Counted from the first letter of the stretch, positions 32,580 to 46,200 are shown. The stretch: 64,000 nt of DNA from Collybia mongolica (GCA_013420905.1 JAAXNY010000009.1:1426001-1490000), one strand, 5' to 3'. The notes: generated from the letters alone by a model not told the origin. A program made the numbers and translations.

Positions 32580-35500
32580 ATGACTTCGAGGTGTGCCTTG
32601 ATTGTGCGTTAGTGTTCTGTCTGTTTAACATGCTCATGGACATCAATATAGGTTGGACAGGCTCCTCCTTTTATTAGATACAGGATCATCCACCTCAGTG
32701 AGGAACACAGCCGCAAAGCAACTCGCACAGTTGGCTGCCAAGAGTGTAATAGGCGATGTCGTTATCAACGAGGAAGATTTCAAGTCAAACCGTCAGCATG
32801 TTTCTCTCGGAGACCCGTCAGCGTGGGCTGAGTTAATGGCAGTAGTAGCTCGAGTACGTTTTCTATTTTAACTCTTATCTTTTTTTACTTGAAGCCTTTT
32901 CCTCAGATAATACCCTTTCTGCATTCCAAATCTTTTGACACACGGACTGCCGCGTCTATTGCATTGTCGCATATTTTCTCTCTTGTGCCTCTCTGGAAAC
33001 CATACCATGCCGAATTTGTACCCTCCTCTGGAGTTTCATCCCTACCGGCACCACCATTTCCGAATTTCTCTGTTCAAGAACTCGTGTTGCAGGGAAATCT
33101 ACTCCTGGCATCGTCAGGGAAGGAGTTCATCAAACCTGCAGGTATACTTTCCAGCTCTGCAGAAGTTAAGAAAGCTCGTAAGGAAGCTATGGGACGTCTC
33201 GGCTTGGAATTTCTCGACAATGTCGCAGACGAGATAGATCTAGAAAAGGAGCTTGCTGATGAAGTGGGGACCAAGGACATTGAGATGGAGGAACCAGTCA
33301 TCGATCAACCCTCCTCACCAGTGCCACCGTGCTCGATTGATCCTTCTATGAAAGAAGGAGATAGTCATCCTGCAACACGTTCGGTGACACCGAATGCACC
33401 ATCGCCGACAACCTCCAACGCACCTTCTGTTCCAGACATTGATTTGGGCACAATGTCAGCTCGAGAGCGCAACCGTCTCAAACGGAAACGGAAACTTGGT
33501 AATTCTGCTTTTGTAGCAGCACCACCACCTCAGTCTTCGGGCGCCAAATACAGCGCAACCCCCGCTGGTACTTCTAACAAGTTAGTCTATGTTCTTCACC
33601 TCCAGGACGTGTTCTCATAAGCAGTCTCCAGGGCTCGCCTTGTATCTGCTGATGACAATGCTCCATCCGGTTCACGCATATCTAGTCCTGTCCCGAACAC
33701 AAATGGAGCATCACATGAGAAAGTTATAATCGATCCATCTAAAGGTGGTGCAGTATCCCCGAAAGCAGCACAACAATCGAAAGCTTTGGATGTAAAGCAT
33801 GGCCTATGGGTCTGGGATGGTGTTGTTAAAGTGCTCGAGGTCGACCTTTTCAGTGCTGCATGGGAGGTGAGACACGGCGCGGCCATGGCACTACGCGAAT
33901 TACTCAAGATACAAGGAAAATTTGGGGGCATGCGAGGTTCGTCAACTACTCGTTTGACACTTTATATTTATAGATCTTGTGTAGATGGTGTATCTTGGGA
34001 AGAAAATGCGCATGCTCACGAACGATGGTGCAATGATCTTGCCGCGAACCTCCTATGTGTCTTTGTTCTTGATCGCTTTGGTGATTTTGTAACGGATCAG
34101 GTCAATTTCACTTATTCGTATTTCGTTCAATACCATTAATTTTTGTAGGTCATCGCTCCCGTCCGCGAAACGGTGTCGCAAACCCTTGCGGCTCTTTTGA
34201 TTCATATGCCGCGGCGCTCCGTAACACACGTACACTCGATTTTGCTCCAAATGATCAAACAGGATTTCTCAATTCCAGCAAACCATGACCTATTCAAGAA
34301 TGCCGGGGAGAAAAACCACCTTTGGGAGGTTAGGCATGCGGGACTACTTGGAATCAAATATGAGGTTGCTGTGAGGGGTGACTTATTTGATCAAGGTCCT
34401 GTTAAACAGGAAGACAGAGAATCTATTGACAATGGCAAAGCGATTCTACGAGGTGTCGTTGATGCGGCTATTCTTGGGTATGTTAATTCAAGGTTATGGC
34501 ATGGCCCATCCATTCTGATGTTCTTTTCTTTTCATAGGCTGGGGGACCGTGATGATGATGTCCGTTCTGTTGCAGCTTCCTGTTTGCTCCCAGTGGCTAG
34601 TCACCTCGTTGAACAACTTCCAGAGTCTTTGAATCAAGTCTTGCTCGTCCTTTGGCGCTGCTTATGTGACATGAAAGACGATTTGAGTTCAAGTGTTGGT
34701 GCCGTTATGGATCTGTTAGGTCTGTAATATGGCAATTTCTATCTTGGTTGTAATTCATAGACAGGGATGACTAGGCAGGCTAGTGACTTACGATAAAGTG
34801 ATTGCCATACTTGCGGATGACACCCTCTCGTATGTTCCTCACCCCTTTCCCCATTTCCCTCTTTTAAGTGATATCATCCAAGCAGACTACCTCTCTCTAC
34901 GCTTGCACCAACGCTCTTTCCCTTTTTTCGACATACCATTGCTAACGTACGGCTGGCTGTTGTGAATACTCTTAGTTCTTTCATGGTTGTTCCTTCTCTA
35001 CCGCGGGACTGGATAACGGCCCCATTTCTTCGGCTTCTTTTCCAAAACATGATCGCGGAAGAACGCTCTGACATTCGGGACGCTAGTCTCTCAGCTTGGC
35101 ATACCTCTCTATCCATTATGACAGGTACCCCAGGATGGATTGAGTCTGTCATCACGCAGCAGCTTATACTTGAATGGTATGCCGTCGTAATGACACCTTT
35201 GGGGGTTGCTATCGATCCTTCAACCTTTTATCATCATTCCCTCGCAAGTGATGGGGCCGCACTACCAGAACGCCACAATGTTGATAAGAATATGCTTGCC
35301 CAGGACCCTTCTCTGATCACCACAGAAGTTACATTAAAAGCCAGAGTTTCAGTGGCAATCGCCCTAGCATACCTTATATCCTTTTGGCCTGCTCAGGTTA
35401 GTCCCAGTCACTCATCTGCTCATTTTGTACTGGTGTAACAAAAACTGCATAGCAAATGGAAGAAACATTCCGGCCAATACTGGTCCATTATATTGATTCA

Positions 35501-38500
35501 ACGAGCATGCTACAGAAGTTTCTCACCGCCGTGATTTCAGAGGAATGGGCTCGTGCACACGAGGCTACGTCGGATTTACATTTACCTCCCCTCATAGAGA
35601 GTTCTCCTCTTGCTAAGACGCTTAGCACAAAGACCCTCTCCTGGCTTCAGGGAAAACCACCTCCAGCATACCATGAGATGGCGTTCACCCTCAGCCGAAT
35701 CCATGCGGATTGCATAGCACTTTTGCAATCCTTTTCGACGGATTGCAAACTACCTCTGTCATCGATACCTTTCTTAGGCACAGAAATCGATATCACAGGT
35801 TCAAAGACGGCTTGTTTCACTATCGACACTGCTCAAGCGGCCGTCGGAGTCATGTATACCCGACTTCGAGACAGTTTGGGTAGAACTAAAAAAAAGGAGT
35901 TAACATTCATTGCCGAAAAACGATCGAAAGTTGTGGCAAATATTGAACGATATATCGAAGTGAAGGCACTCCACGATATACGTGTCTCCGCGGCTTTCGC
36001 CGCGGCATTTGTAGCCTTTAAAAGTACCCCTGATAAAGTGAGCCCTGTCGTCAAAGGTATTATGAATGGTATCAAGGTGGGTTTCAAAAGCCGCTTATAT
36101 AATGCATCCTCAATTTTTTTTTTCGACTAGAACGAAGAAAATCTTGATCTCCAAACTCGGTCCGCTGTAGCGGTTGCAGCTTTCATAGAATTTTGTGCGA
36201 ACCACAACATTGCACAACCTCCGGATAAGATTGTCAAAAACCTTTGCACATTCCTTTGTCAAGACGTCGAACAAACACCTACTTTTGCATACACACGTAA
36301 ATTCACTGACGGCATTCTCTCTTTCCAAGGGGCCAGCCTAGCATCCGGGAAAAACGGCAAAGATGTAGGCAAAGAGAAAGAGAAAGCAGAAGTAACAAAG
36401 CCAGAAGCACGCCTTTCACGACGTGGCGCAGGTTTGGCCTTCAATCAACTCTCGACAAAATTTGGTCCCCAGTTGCTAGACGTTATTCCAAATATGTGGC
36501 AATCGATGGCAGGCGGGCTTCTGAGTGTATTTCAATCTGGTAATATCTTCTCCGTCTCAATGATCATCTTCGACTTAACCTTGCTCCTACAGACGTATCA
36601 ATACACTCAGACTCCCTGATTGAAAAACAATTCGGCCAAGATGTTATTGACTCACTTAGCGTCTTGGAAGCTATCGTCCCTACCTTTCACGAGGAACTCT
36701 GGCCCAAGCTTGCAGAAACATTCCCTATGTTGGACCTGGCACTCCGTAGTCGGTTTGCTATTATTCGACAATCTGCAGCCAGATGCTTTGCGACGTTATG
36801 CGACGTAATGACTTCAGAAGCGATGCGCTATGTCATTGAGAACCTCGTTCCTCTGTTGGGTGATCCAATCGTATTGAGTAACAGACAAGGTTCTACGGAG
36901 TTGATATATCGTTCGTGCATCCACCGTGCCCTTCAATTGTTTATCAATTTGATGACTTGGGACATAGATATCGTCCAACGACTCGACATTAAAGCGTTAC
37001 CATATGTAATTTTTATGGTAGTACCCGTACTTGGAAGGATGAGCGATCCAGACGACGACATTCGATCTACAGCAACAAATACGTTCGCTTCTCTTGTTAA
37101 AATGGTCCCTCTCGAGGTTCATCGCTTTCTATCTCATGTTATATCTCACTTACTTCCCGAAATCAGGCTGGTCTTCCCGATCCTCCCGGTTTCCCCGATG
37201 AGTTACTGAAACGGCGAGAAAACGAACGGCAGTTCCTGACACAGTTACTTGATGGAAGCAAAGTGGAGCAGTATACTATCCCCATCCCTATTAAAGCAGA
37301 GCTTCGAAAATATCAACAAGATGGTGTCAACTGGCTAGCCTTCCTTGCAAAATACCAGCTTCATGGAATATTGTGCGATGGTGTGTTATTTATGTGTGAA
37401 AAAGCTCAACTTCGGCTGACAAGAATCTTAGACATGGGTTTGGGTAAGACCTTGCAATCCATATGTATCTTATCAAGCAAACACTGGGAACGGTCTGAGC
37501 GGCATAACGAGGAACAAACACCTGACTCTATCCATCTTCCATCGCTCATTATCTGCCCTCCGACGCTCACTGGTCATTGGTATTACGAAATTCTGAAGTA
37601 CGCTGAGAATTTGCGTCCCGTGCTATACACTGGGAATGCTCGCGAACGATCCAAACTATTGCCAAAATTGAAAACATTTGACGTCGTGATCACTTCCTAC
37701 GAGGTGGTACGGAATGACATCATGAATCTCGAGAACGTCAGCTGGCTGTACTGCGTGCTTGACGAAGGCCATGTTATCAAGAACGCCAAGACAAAGTTGA
37801 CGAAAGCCGTGAAATGCATCCGTGCCCAGCACCGTCTTATTCTGTCGGGCACTCCGATACAGAATAATGTCCTGGAGTTATGGAGCCTGTTCGACTTCTT
37901 GATGCCCGGGTTTTTGGGTACCGAAGTCTCTTTCAATGAGCGGTTCGGGAAGCCTATCCTATCTAACCGTGACGGGAAGGCGAAAAACGGAGAAGCCGGT
38001 TAGTAAGAAGTTTCCATACTCGAGTTTAATCAACTCAATTTATTATAGCTGCCCTGGCGCTTGAAGCATTACACAAACAAGTCTTACCATTCTTGTTACG
38101 TCGACTGAAAGAAGATGTTCTCCATGACCTTCCCCCTAAAATTATTCAAGATTACTACTGCGAGCTATCCGACTTGCAGAAGTACCTGTACGACGATTTT
38201 TCCAAGTCGAAAGCACGTCTTTCCGCCGAAGACGTAATTCAAGCAAAGGGGTCAAGCAATGGAGGGTCTGGTCAACAGCACGTCTTTCAAACACTACAGT
38301 ACTTGCGGAAACTATGCAACCACCCAGCACTGGTCCTTAATAAAGACAAGGATGTTATCATGGCTGCTTTGGCAAAAGTCGGCAACCAATTCGATGGCTT
38401 GAGCGATATTCATCATGCACCGAAACTTTTGGCACTACGGTACGTTCATAAATATATGTATAATCTTATTGATAAATCCCTTCTATAGTCAACTTTTGAC

Positions 38501-39276
38501 CGATTGTGGTATCGGTGGTGGTACTAGTGTCAATGACACAAGTAAAAGCGAGTTGATCGACACGGTGTCCGACACCGGTGGAGCGTTTTCTCAACATCGC
38601 GTCCTCATCTTCTGCCAAATGAAACAAATGCTCGATATCATAGAAACAGACCTGTTTAAACAGCACATGCCATCCGTAACATATATGAGACTTGACGGAG
38701 AAATAGACCCAAGCAAACGTCATGCCATAGTGCAGACGTTCAACTCCGACCCAAGCATCGATTGCCTACTGCTCACTACTCATGTTGGTGGTCTGGGATT
38801 GACTTTAACTGGGGCTGACACTGTGATATTCGTTGAACACGATTGGAATCCGATGAAAGACCTGCAAGCTATGGACAGAGCCCATCGTATTGGACAGAAG
38901 AAGGTTGTCAACGTCTATCGCCTCATAACTAAAGGGACCTTAGAGGAGAAGATCATGGGGTGAGCGATTTCTCTTTCTCTACTATTTCGGTCATTCATGA
39001 CCCGATGTCAGCCTACAACGATTCAAACTCAACATCGCCAATTCCGTTGTCACTCAGCAAAACTCTGGGTTGGAATCGATGGATACGGACCTAGTCTTGG
39101 ACCTCTTCAAACGCACTGGGGAAGAAGAGGATGCTGTTGCTGCTAGGAAAAAAGCAAAAGAATCATCAGCGCCGCTTAGTCAAAAGAATGTTCTTCAAGG
39201 CCTTGAGGACCTGCCGGCGGAACATGAGTATGAGGGATTGGACCTTTCAAGTTTCATGAGTTCTCTTGGACGATAG
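32580..39276 (+). CDS. MOT1: MOT1/BTAF1, TATA-binding-protein-associated Swi2/Snf2 ATPase
   Basis: Mot1 removes TBP from DNA with ATP energy and so redistributes it among promoters in the nucleus. The N-terminal HEAT repeats begin MTSRLDRLLLLLDTGSS. The initiating exon is just 11 bases (32580-32590, ATGACTTCGAG), spliced across 61 bases to 32652; without it no ATG fits the family start. Conserved patches include SARERNRLKRKRKLG and KHGLWVWDGVVKVLEVDLF, then HEAT repeats up to about 37150. The ATPase part has the Walker A DMGLGKT (37431-37451), the DEGH box (37761-37772), SGTPIQNNVLELWSLFDFLM, and the helicase C part with LLTTHVGGLGLTLTGADTV and QAMDRAHRIGQKK. The C-terminal end is DLSSFMSSLGR at 39276. 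About 20 short introns interrupt it. No break was noticed; it is a single-copy essential gene in other fungi. Confidence 0.96.
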
Positions 39277-42219
39277 AGACGCGCTTATATCATGACGTGA
39301 CCGGGTTTCCTCCTGCTTTCTGCCACATTTAAATAATAATATACATGACTGGGATCAAGGCGTGTCACACATTGTAGTTTCGTATAATAAATTGTACTCG
39401 GATTATGATCAATCACTGGGGGAGTTGGCTTATGTACATGGAGATAATAATTAAGAGTCAATTAAGAAAAAACCCATTCAAACTCTCCTGGGCAAATTTG
39501 GAGGATATTCAAAATATTCTTTCAAAAATACTCAGCTTTTACTCAAAGTCTATTTTAAGAGTTCACACTGGTTTTGCTTGAGCAGCATATAGGAGATCAA
39601 ATTAGAAATTTGCTCCAATTATTCTTATTGCAATTATTTCCATGCAATTCGGAATGTACCTAATGAGCATACTCATAAAGCTGGCCTTAATGTGGTATTG
39701 CAAGGCTGTTCCCAACTGAAAGCCAAGATAATGTTTCAAATATACCCTCCAATATACCCTGCCCCTTCCCCATGTATAAAATTCCTATTTTTCCCTTAAT
39801 ATTCCTGATGAGTATATTGAGTTATATTTCTGATTAAACCCACCATGTCTGGGAGGTTGAGGAAACCATATCCCCTAAGGTATACAAGCATAAATCCAAT
39901 CTAGTAATCCAATCTGATTCAGAGGTCTTGTCAGTGGTTGGTGAAGTTGAGGTTGATTGGCATTCACAGTCAGTGGTTGGAGTGAGGTTGGTCAAGTCAG
40001 TTGGACTTGGGAGATATGGAAAAGGGCTGTTAACATGCATGGAGCATGGCCATGCTTGTCAATGGGTGTCTTTTCCAACACTTGTCCAGAGATCCATGGA
40101 GCCATGATAGCAAAACCCTCCACCCCAATATCTGACATTGGAACTCATCAAGTGACAATTAAGTTAACTTGGAGTTGGAATTCCTCATTCCGACCCTTGC
40201 ACTAATGTAAAGATTTTGTGTTTTCCACTTCTACATTGATAATGCCTAACCATGGAGCATATCCATGGTCAAATTCTTAAGGATGCAAGACATTTCTCCT
40301 CTCCCTCAACAACTCAATCCTCACAATCCTCATGGCTAAATCCTCAGCATCAAATGTCAATAAGTGTGGTGGCAAGGTCAAGTCAGGGTCAACTCCCTCT
40401 GCCAAAGATAAAGTATTAGGTAGTTGCTGCTTCCTCTAGTAGGATGATTTCACTAACTGTATTACACCTCATCAGTGGCACAGACCATGACTTTACAAGC
40501 TAAGCTGAAGAAACTACAAGGTACCTACATCCAATTTATTTCTTCTTCAATGTACACTCAACTTTGTCAATACCATCAGCTGAGAACAACACCCTGCACA
40601 AATCCGCTGCTGCAAAAGAGATAACATTGGACTTGATACCACAGCCAGTGCATGGCTCTAGCAGAAAGAAATTTAACTTACAGTTTGCAATGTGTTTAGA
40701 AGATGACCAGGATTTACATATATACATTGATTCAGATAAGTTTCATTTTTATTCATGGAATCTATCTAATTATCTATAGCATTCTGTTTGTGAATTGACT
40801 GCCATGGCAGGGATCAATTACACCCTTTCATAGCACCAACAACCCAAACCAGTAATAACCTAAATAATTGCTGTAGTAAGTCCCCTGTTATTTATCCTCC
40901 CTTGGACTAACAAAATTGTCAGGCTCAAAAGCACTGCAAGTACCTGAACCAATTCACCCATAGCTGGCCTGTTGAGGAATTTATAAAATACAACCTCAAA
41001 AACAGGCACATCTATTTTCATATATAATTGGATTTTTTTGGCACTCTAGTGGATGACTTTCATTTAGAAAAGGCTATATTTTAGGCAATATAATTATTGC
41101 ATTAAGTGGATGAATATTTCTTGCTCCCCAGTCTGAAAAATCCCCCAAAAATTGTTGAAAATCATCCAATTTCAAAGATATGAGATTCATTATGAGCAAA
41201 GGGATGAATTGAGAGCCATAGAATTAATCCAGTTTTGGTGAAGAATTCATCCAAAGATATTGTAACTAATCCCACCTTTAAAAGTATGAAATTTATTCTG
41301 AGTAAAGGGATGAATAAAAGCCATTTATTTATTCCAGCTTTGGTGAAGAATTTATCCTGGGATAACATGGTTAATATTGCCTTTAGAGGTATGAATAGTG
41401 GATGAATCTAAAGGTGCTGACTTGGGACATTCTATGGCTTGAAGTCAGCCAATAAATTACATACTTTCAAGGGGGAAAATCATCTCTTTTTACCTACTCT
41501 AAGGGTTGAATTTCCTAATATTTGTAAATGAAATTCATTATATTTCTGTTGTTACCATGGGATGAAATTTATACTTTATCTGTCCTATACATTAAAACAG
41601 CTGGGTGTTTTGACCCTAGCTTTGCTGACCTAATATTCGCTTTGCTGACTAAAAATATGACTAATCAAAAAAAGATGACAAATATTGAACGGATGCCCGA
41701 AACAGAAGCAGGCGGCATTTGCCATCAGACACATCATTTAGTCATGTGACCAAAAAGCGTCCAGCATCAAATTTGTAAAATGTGTGCCCTCAGGCTTCTA
41801 ACTACTAGCTCATGTGTCCATTTGTTGCTGGGATCTGGAAGTGGTGTCATTCTTCTTTCTCCCCTCTCATAAAATATTCTGGAAAGGTCAAATCAATTGA
41901 ATAAAGTTCCATGGCCATAGCCTGTTGATTACAAAATACTTATCAAAGCATGCATTTTTGAGGCTCAATTGAGGTATACAGGGAAATATATAAGATTGTA
42001 TGCAATCTAGAGAGTGCCTTGATTGTAGGCAGGAACATATCACATGTATTTGTTGTGAGACTAATTACCATCTCATTTACAAAACCAAAAGCCCTAATAA
42101 TGAGTCATCATCTATTCTTGCCACAGTAAAAATAAGAATGAAGCAGATGAATCTCTTCTGAAATACCAATGTAATTTGTTGTAAATTTCAATTTTACAGT
42201 TGTTCCTTAGAGTGGTATG
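39277..42219. other. AT-rich region right of MOT1, no confident gene
   Basis: After about 120 bases of likely MOT1 3' flank the base composition becomes AT-rich and CpG-poor. Frames are short. From 41160 to 41420 several words like GGGATGAATT and GAATTCATCC occur, a weak form of the palindromic arrays found near the CACTA-like element further right. No protein family was recognised. Confidence 0.45.
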
Positions 42220-42612
42220 AGGCCCCTGGAAGCTCCCCTATATGTTTGGAAAAGTTTTTTGCCAGAATGGGACTCAAATCCACTATATGGGCCAGGGCTT
42301 ATGTCATTAAACATAAAGCATATGGAAAAAAAAACATGACAATTCTTGCCATACTAGGACCAAGTTTTTTTTAGTGCTTCCTGAGGATTGTGAATCTGGG
42401 CTCTGGCTCTTCTCAAACTGAAACAGATCAAATGAACCAGTGACCCATTACTTGAAAGAAATCCTCAAGGAAGGTCTGAAATCTGCTATATTTAGGCCAA
42501 GGATTTTGCCAGAATCACTCAGATCCACTATTTTGGGCTGGGAAAACCATCATTTTGGGAGTCTCAAATCCGCAAAAAAATTCCAAACATATAGGGGAGC
42601 TTCTGGGAGCCT
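42220..42612. mobile_element. hAT-like MITE, 393 bases, exact 8-base target duplication
   Basis: Flanked by GTGGTATG at 42212-42219 and 42613-42620. Inverted ends start AGGCCCCTGGAAGCTCCCCT and, on the other strand, AGGCTCCCAGAAGCTCCCCT; similarity continues through TATATGTTTGGAA into a T-run. No transposase is encoded. It is a different family from the hAT-like copies at 18444 and 58930. Confidence 0.85.
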
Positions 42613-42939
42613 GTGGTATGGGGGAAAAAAATCAACGCCATTTGTGGCCAACTGCAATCCACACTCCAGTGACCATATATCTGGAACTCCCTTTATATAT
42701 TTGTATAAATATAATTTTGCCCTCAGAATGGACAAGCCACCCCCCCATGCCGAAGGCATGGGTAGTAATAAGCTTGTCTGTCTATATTAAAGTACTATGG
42801 CCGTGTGAATTGATTGTGACTAATCCTGACTAAGCGCTGACTAAGTCTGACAAAGCGACGAAAAGTTGTCTTTTAAGTAGAGTGCTGACTAAGGATGACA
42901 AAGCAAGAAAATTGTTAAAGTCACATGCTATGTCACCTG

Positions 42940-43640
42940 CTCAAGTCACCTGCTCAGATCACCTGTTCAAACCAGCTCAAAGTCACTTGCCTCAAAACAC
43001 AACATAATCACTCACATCACATGACCTCCAAAGCACACAAAATCAATAATTATTAACCCATTTGTGTGTACACTTCCTCATAAGTTTTCAGAAGCTCAAA
43101 CTAAATTTTAAAAAATACATTTAAATGATGCTACTGCTCATGAAATTTTACAAATCAAAAGCAGGCACACAAAAATGAAAATGACTTTACCTGACCAATT
43201 CTGATGTAAAGCCTTGGATTCACACAGTATATTCCAACATTACAAATCCTGATTTAATTACATCATATTACATTATATATTTAAATATGAAAAAAAAACA
43301 TCTATCCAGGTATCACATGCTAAGTCACCTGGCTCAAAACAAAACATAACCACCTGCTTTACAACACAGGACAACCACCACTAAAGTAGACTAAGTCAAC
43401 AAATGTTATCTGTTATCCTTAGCTTATTTGTGTGCATATTGTCTGACTAGATTCAGATGCTCAAACTAAAACAATAAAATAGGCATGTAAATGGTACTAC
43501 TGCTTATAAAATTACAAATCAAGAGCATACAGATAAAAACTTAGAAATGACTTTTACCTGGCCAATTCTGCTATCAAGCCTTTAATCAACACAAAATAAT
43601 CTAACATTACAAACCCTGTTTTGAAACCTGATACATAATA
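42940..43640. repeat. Imperfect tandem repeat, two units of about 330-350 bases
   Basis: Unit 1 (about 42950-43300) and unit 2 (about 43315-43640) share, in the same order, words such as GCTCAAACTAAA, TTACAAATCAA, AATGACTTT and CCTG(A/G)CCAATTCTG. They are separated by similar CACCTG-rich text. They differ at many positions, so the duplication is old. No coding potential was seen. Confidence 0.6.
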
Positions 43641-44522
43641 CTTTGAAAAAACTACTTTCTGTCTAAGCCTATGTTTGAAACAATTAGAATCCAGTGCAAA
43701 TAATCAAGAGAAATATCATGGATAGAAGAAATATAGGTTCCAAGGATTTTAAATAGAGCTGATCTCTGTTAGATTAGAGCACTAAAAACTTTTCACTATA
43801 GATGTATGACAATTTACAAATGTGATAGGAAATGACTATACAAAATTGGACAGCATTGTTATGTCTTTAATATAGTCAACTGGGTGTTCTGGAATATTAG
43901 AGGAGGTAGTAGAGGCTTTGGTGGGCTGACTGTAGTATTTGATAATGACTGCCAACAAACCCTACCTGTTATCCCTAATGGTTTACATGCACAAGCTGTG
44001 GGTACCTGACTCATGCACTCCCCCACTGTGGAATGAACTTCAGATACTCAAACTAAAGAAAGATATGTGCTTATATGGTGTTACTGATGATGAAGTCAAA
44101 TTTGTCAAATGGCAAATTGAAGTTAGCCCTGGGAAGCTTACAGATGACAATGGAAATGTCACATTACCTGGCTGCTTACACAGTGCTCAAAATACTGTAA
44201 AGTCTCTAATTTATTTTATTTTATTTTATTTTTTTGTCAACATTTTATATACCAACCATACATAATACATGTGCTGGTCACTACAAGTAGTAATTGGAGA
44301 GGTGGGGAGGAGGGGGCAGGTGACAAAGTGCCACAGAGCTAGGATGCTTGTCCAACTGGAGTCGAACTAGCAAATGGAGCTGGAGCTCATTGTACACAGG
44401 CTGGAAGGGCCAATCTATGCCAGGGGGTGGGCCCCCTGCTGCAGTGCCCCACAGCAGGTGGTGGCTTCAAGTCCACCGATTATCCAGGTTCACATGTTTG
44501 GGCAGGGAGCACCCTATAGCTG
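43641..44522. other. Unassigned repeat debris
   Basis: Contains a 108-codon plus frame (43939-44265) ending in a T-rich, Phe-rich tail that looks fortuitous, and a TTTTA pentanucleotide run at 44211-44231. From about 44330 the GC content rises toward the LINE remnant. Nothing was recognised. Confidence 0.4.
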
Positions 44523-45180
44523 TCACTTAGAACACTGAGTACTGCCCCTAGCCTGTTTAGGACTAGGGAATGTCAAACGCAAAGGCACTCTCATTCTCCA
44601 AGAGGAAGCCAACCAGCCACACATAGCGCAGCTGATGGCTGGGTTTGTCTTCCCATCCATGTTGTGGACAGTTGTAGAGGATGTGTTGTACAGTTCCCAG
44701 GGGAGCACTGCACCTACAGAAGACAGATTCCTCCTTGAAGAATCAGGATTGGAATGCCCCAATTGGGGCATGTCCAGTGGTGCAACACACCATGTGGGCA
44801 GTCAAAGCATGGCTGTGACCGGTCTTGTGCATCCACGGCCCATTGTTTACATGGGTTGGAATAAGCGGGGTGTCCTTTTTCGCGTAAAGCGTCAAGAAAT
44901 TGGAGCCAATATACTTCTTGGACTGGAAGAGAGATTTCCAGCCATCAAGCATGCATGTGACTGCTTCACATCATGCAAAGTCAGCAGAGATAACCAGTGC
45001 TCCACCCGCCTCAACGCGAGTCAAGATGGTGCTGATGTATGCCAGTTGGTGGTCTTCAATCTCTACCCCATTCATAATGTGGTGGAGGTGGATCTTGTGG
45101 ATGGTGTGGAGCTGCAGCCAAGGCAGCAGCACATCACACACTTTGAGAGTGGACACTTGACCTGAGTGGTGAGACGCGTC
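44523..45180 (-). pseudogene. LINE-type RNase H / C-terminal reverse transcriptase remnant
   Basis: Read on the minus strand, the pieces GPWMHKTGHSHALTAHMV and TTGHAPIGAFQS, then a stop, then FCRCSAPLGTVQHILYNCP match the usual end of the RNase H and zinc-knuckle tail found in mushroom non-LTR retrotransposons ('W...TGHS..LTA......TGHAPIG.Y...F......C.CG......EHI...CP'). The upstream segment (DGWKSLFQSKKYIGSNFLTL) fits the same family. At least one in-frame stop and the lack of RT motifs make it a fragment. It joins a TNP2 fragment at about 45180. Confidence 0.65.
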
Positions 45181-45672
45181 AACTAATGAGTATATAAGTA
45201 CTTGATTATGATGGGAAACATACATAGGGGAAAACTGATGTTCCTCTCATCAGATTTAAGGGGGAGGAGGTCAAGCTTTCCATGCAAGTCATAGAGGAGA
45301 GTTATTTGTGTTAAATGAGCATAAGAAGTAACATAGCTATTGATGTTTGGATAGGGGAACCTTCGACTTTTAATATGGCAGAGGAGGTCACCACAATAAT
45401 GTTCCATTGGAAATGCCCAATATGCCCAGACTGGCCCCATAGCCCTAATAGTTGGTGCAATATGTAGAAGGGCATGGATGGTTAGAGGACATGTAGATAC
45501 CCGCATTGGATCATGGTTATAGTACAACCTGGAAAATCATCAGATCATGTTCAAAATTAAATATATATCAAAATACTTGCTCTTCATATTTCTCAACCCA
45601 GCTATTAAAACCCCTTTCAAGTTCATCAACTTGATCCTGAGTAATCTCAAATTGAAGGCAAAGGTTTAATAA
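45181..45672 (-). pseudogene. Inverted fragment of a TNP2 (CACTA) transposase
   Basis: An almost exact inverted copy of 54030-54520: the same peptide start (YYNHDPMRVSTCPLTIHALL) and the same final bases at the 45180 side. Only four residues differ over 114 codons. The homology stops at 45671-45673, where the CACTGTG terminus of the putative CACTA element begins, and at 45180, where the RNase H remnant begins. It is a recently duplicated fragment rather than a gene. Confidence 0.85.
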
Positions 45673-45689
45673 CACTGTGAAACTGAGAA

Positions 45690-46200
45690 TAGATGAAATT
45701 CAACCCTGTGTTTCATCCTCTTAAATAAGAGAAATAATACATTAAAAATATGAAATTCATTCAATTAACAATCCTAAAATGTAATGAATTTCATCTCAAA
45801 GATGTTTGAAAACACACCCCCTGTAGGGGGAAAAATGGAGGGAAAACCCCCCTTTAAGGTATAATTTGATGGATGAATTTCATGCAAAATTTGTCCGTAT
45901 TCATACCCCTCATAATTCACCCTCATGGGATGAATTTCTTACTATCAAGGGTGCTATACTAACCTTTCAAAAAGGATGAATTTCATACTAATAAGGGGTG
46001 AGAATAACACCCTTGCAAGTCTTACATGGGGGATGAATTTCATACTATTAAGGGCAGAAATAACACCCTTGCGAGTCTTACATGAGGGATGAATTTCATA
46101 CTATTAAGGGCAAAAATACTGGCATTTTATGAGAGATGAAAATCATATGTTCAAATTCATCCCATTTTCCTCACTTAAATTCATCCTCTTTTTCATCATT
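45690..46200. repeat. Palindromic GGATGAAATTCATCC-type array, left subterminal
   Basis: Contains repeated words such as GGATGAATTTCAT, ATGAAATTCATTC and GGGATGAATTTC on alternating strands, plus about 40-base near-repeats containing CATACTATTAAGGG (46038-46060 and 46098-46110). A segment at 45790-45900 is matched in inverted form by 56400-56250. Confidence 0.7.

Noticed and set aside
41160..41420. CRISPR-like spacing of GGATGAAT words
   Set aside because: Repeats are short, degenerate, in both orientations and irregularly spaced, and the genome is eukaryotic.
43939..44265. 108-codon plus-strand frame
   Set aside because: Ends in a TTTTA simple repeat and has no recognisable domain.
45673..45690. 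A firm left end of the CACTA-like element
   Set aside because: Only CACTGTG...CTG is shared with the right end and no 3-base target duplication matches, so it is kept as putative.
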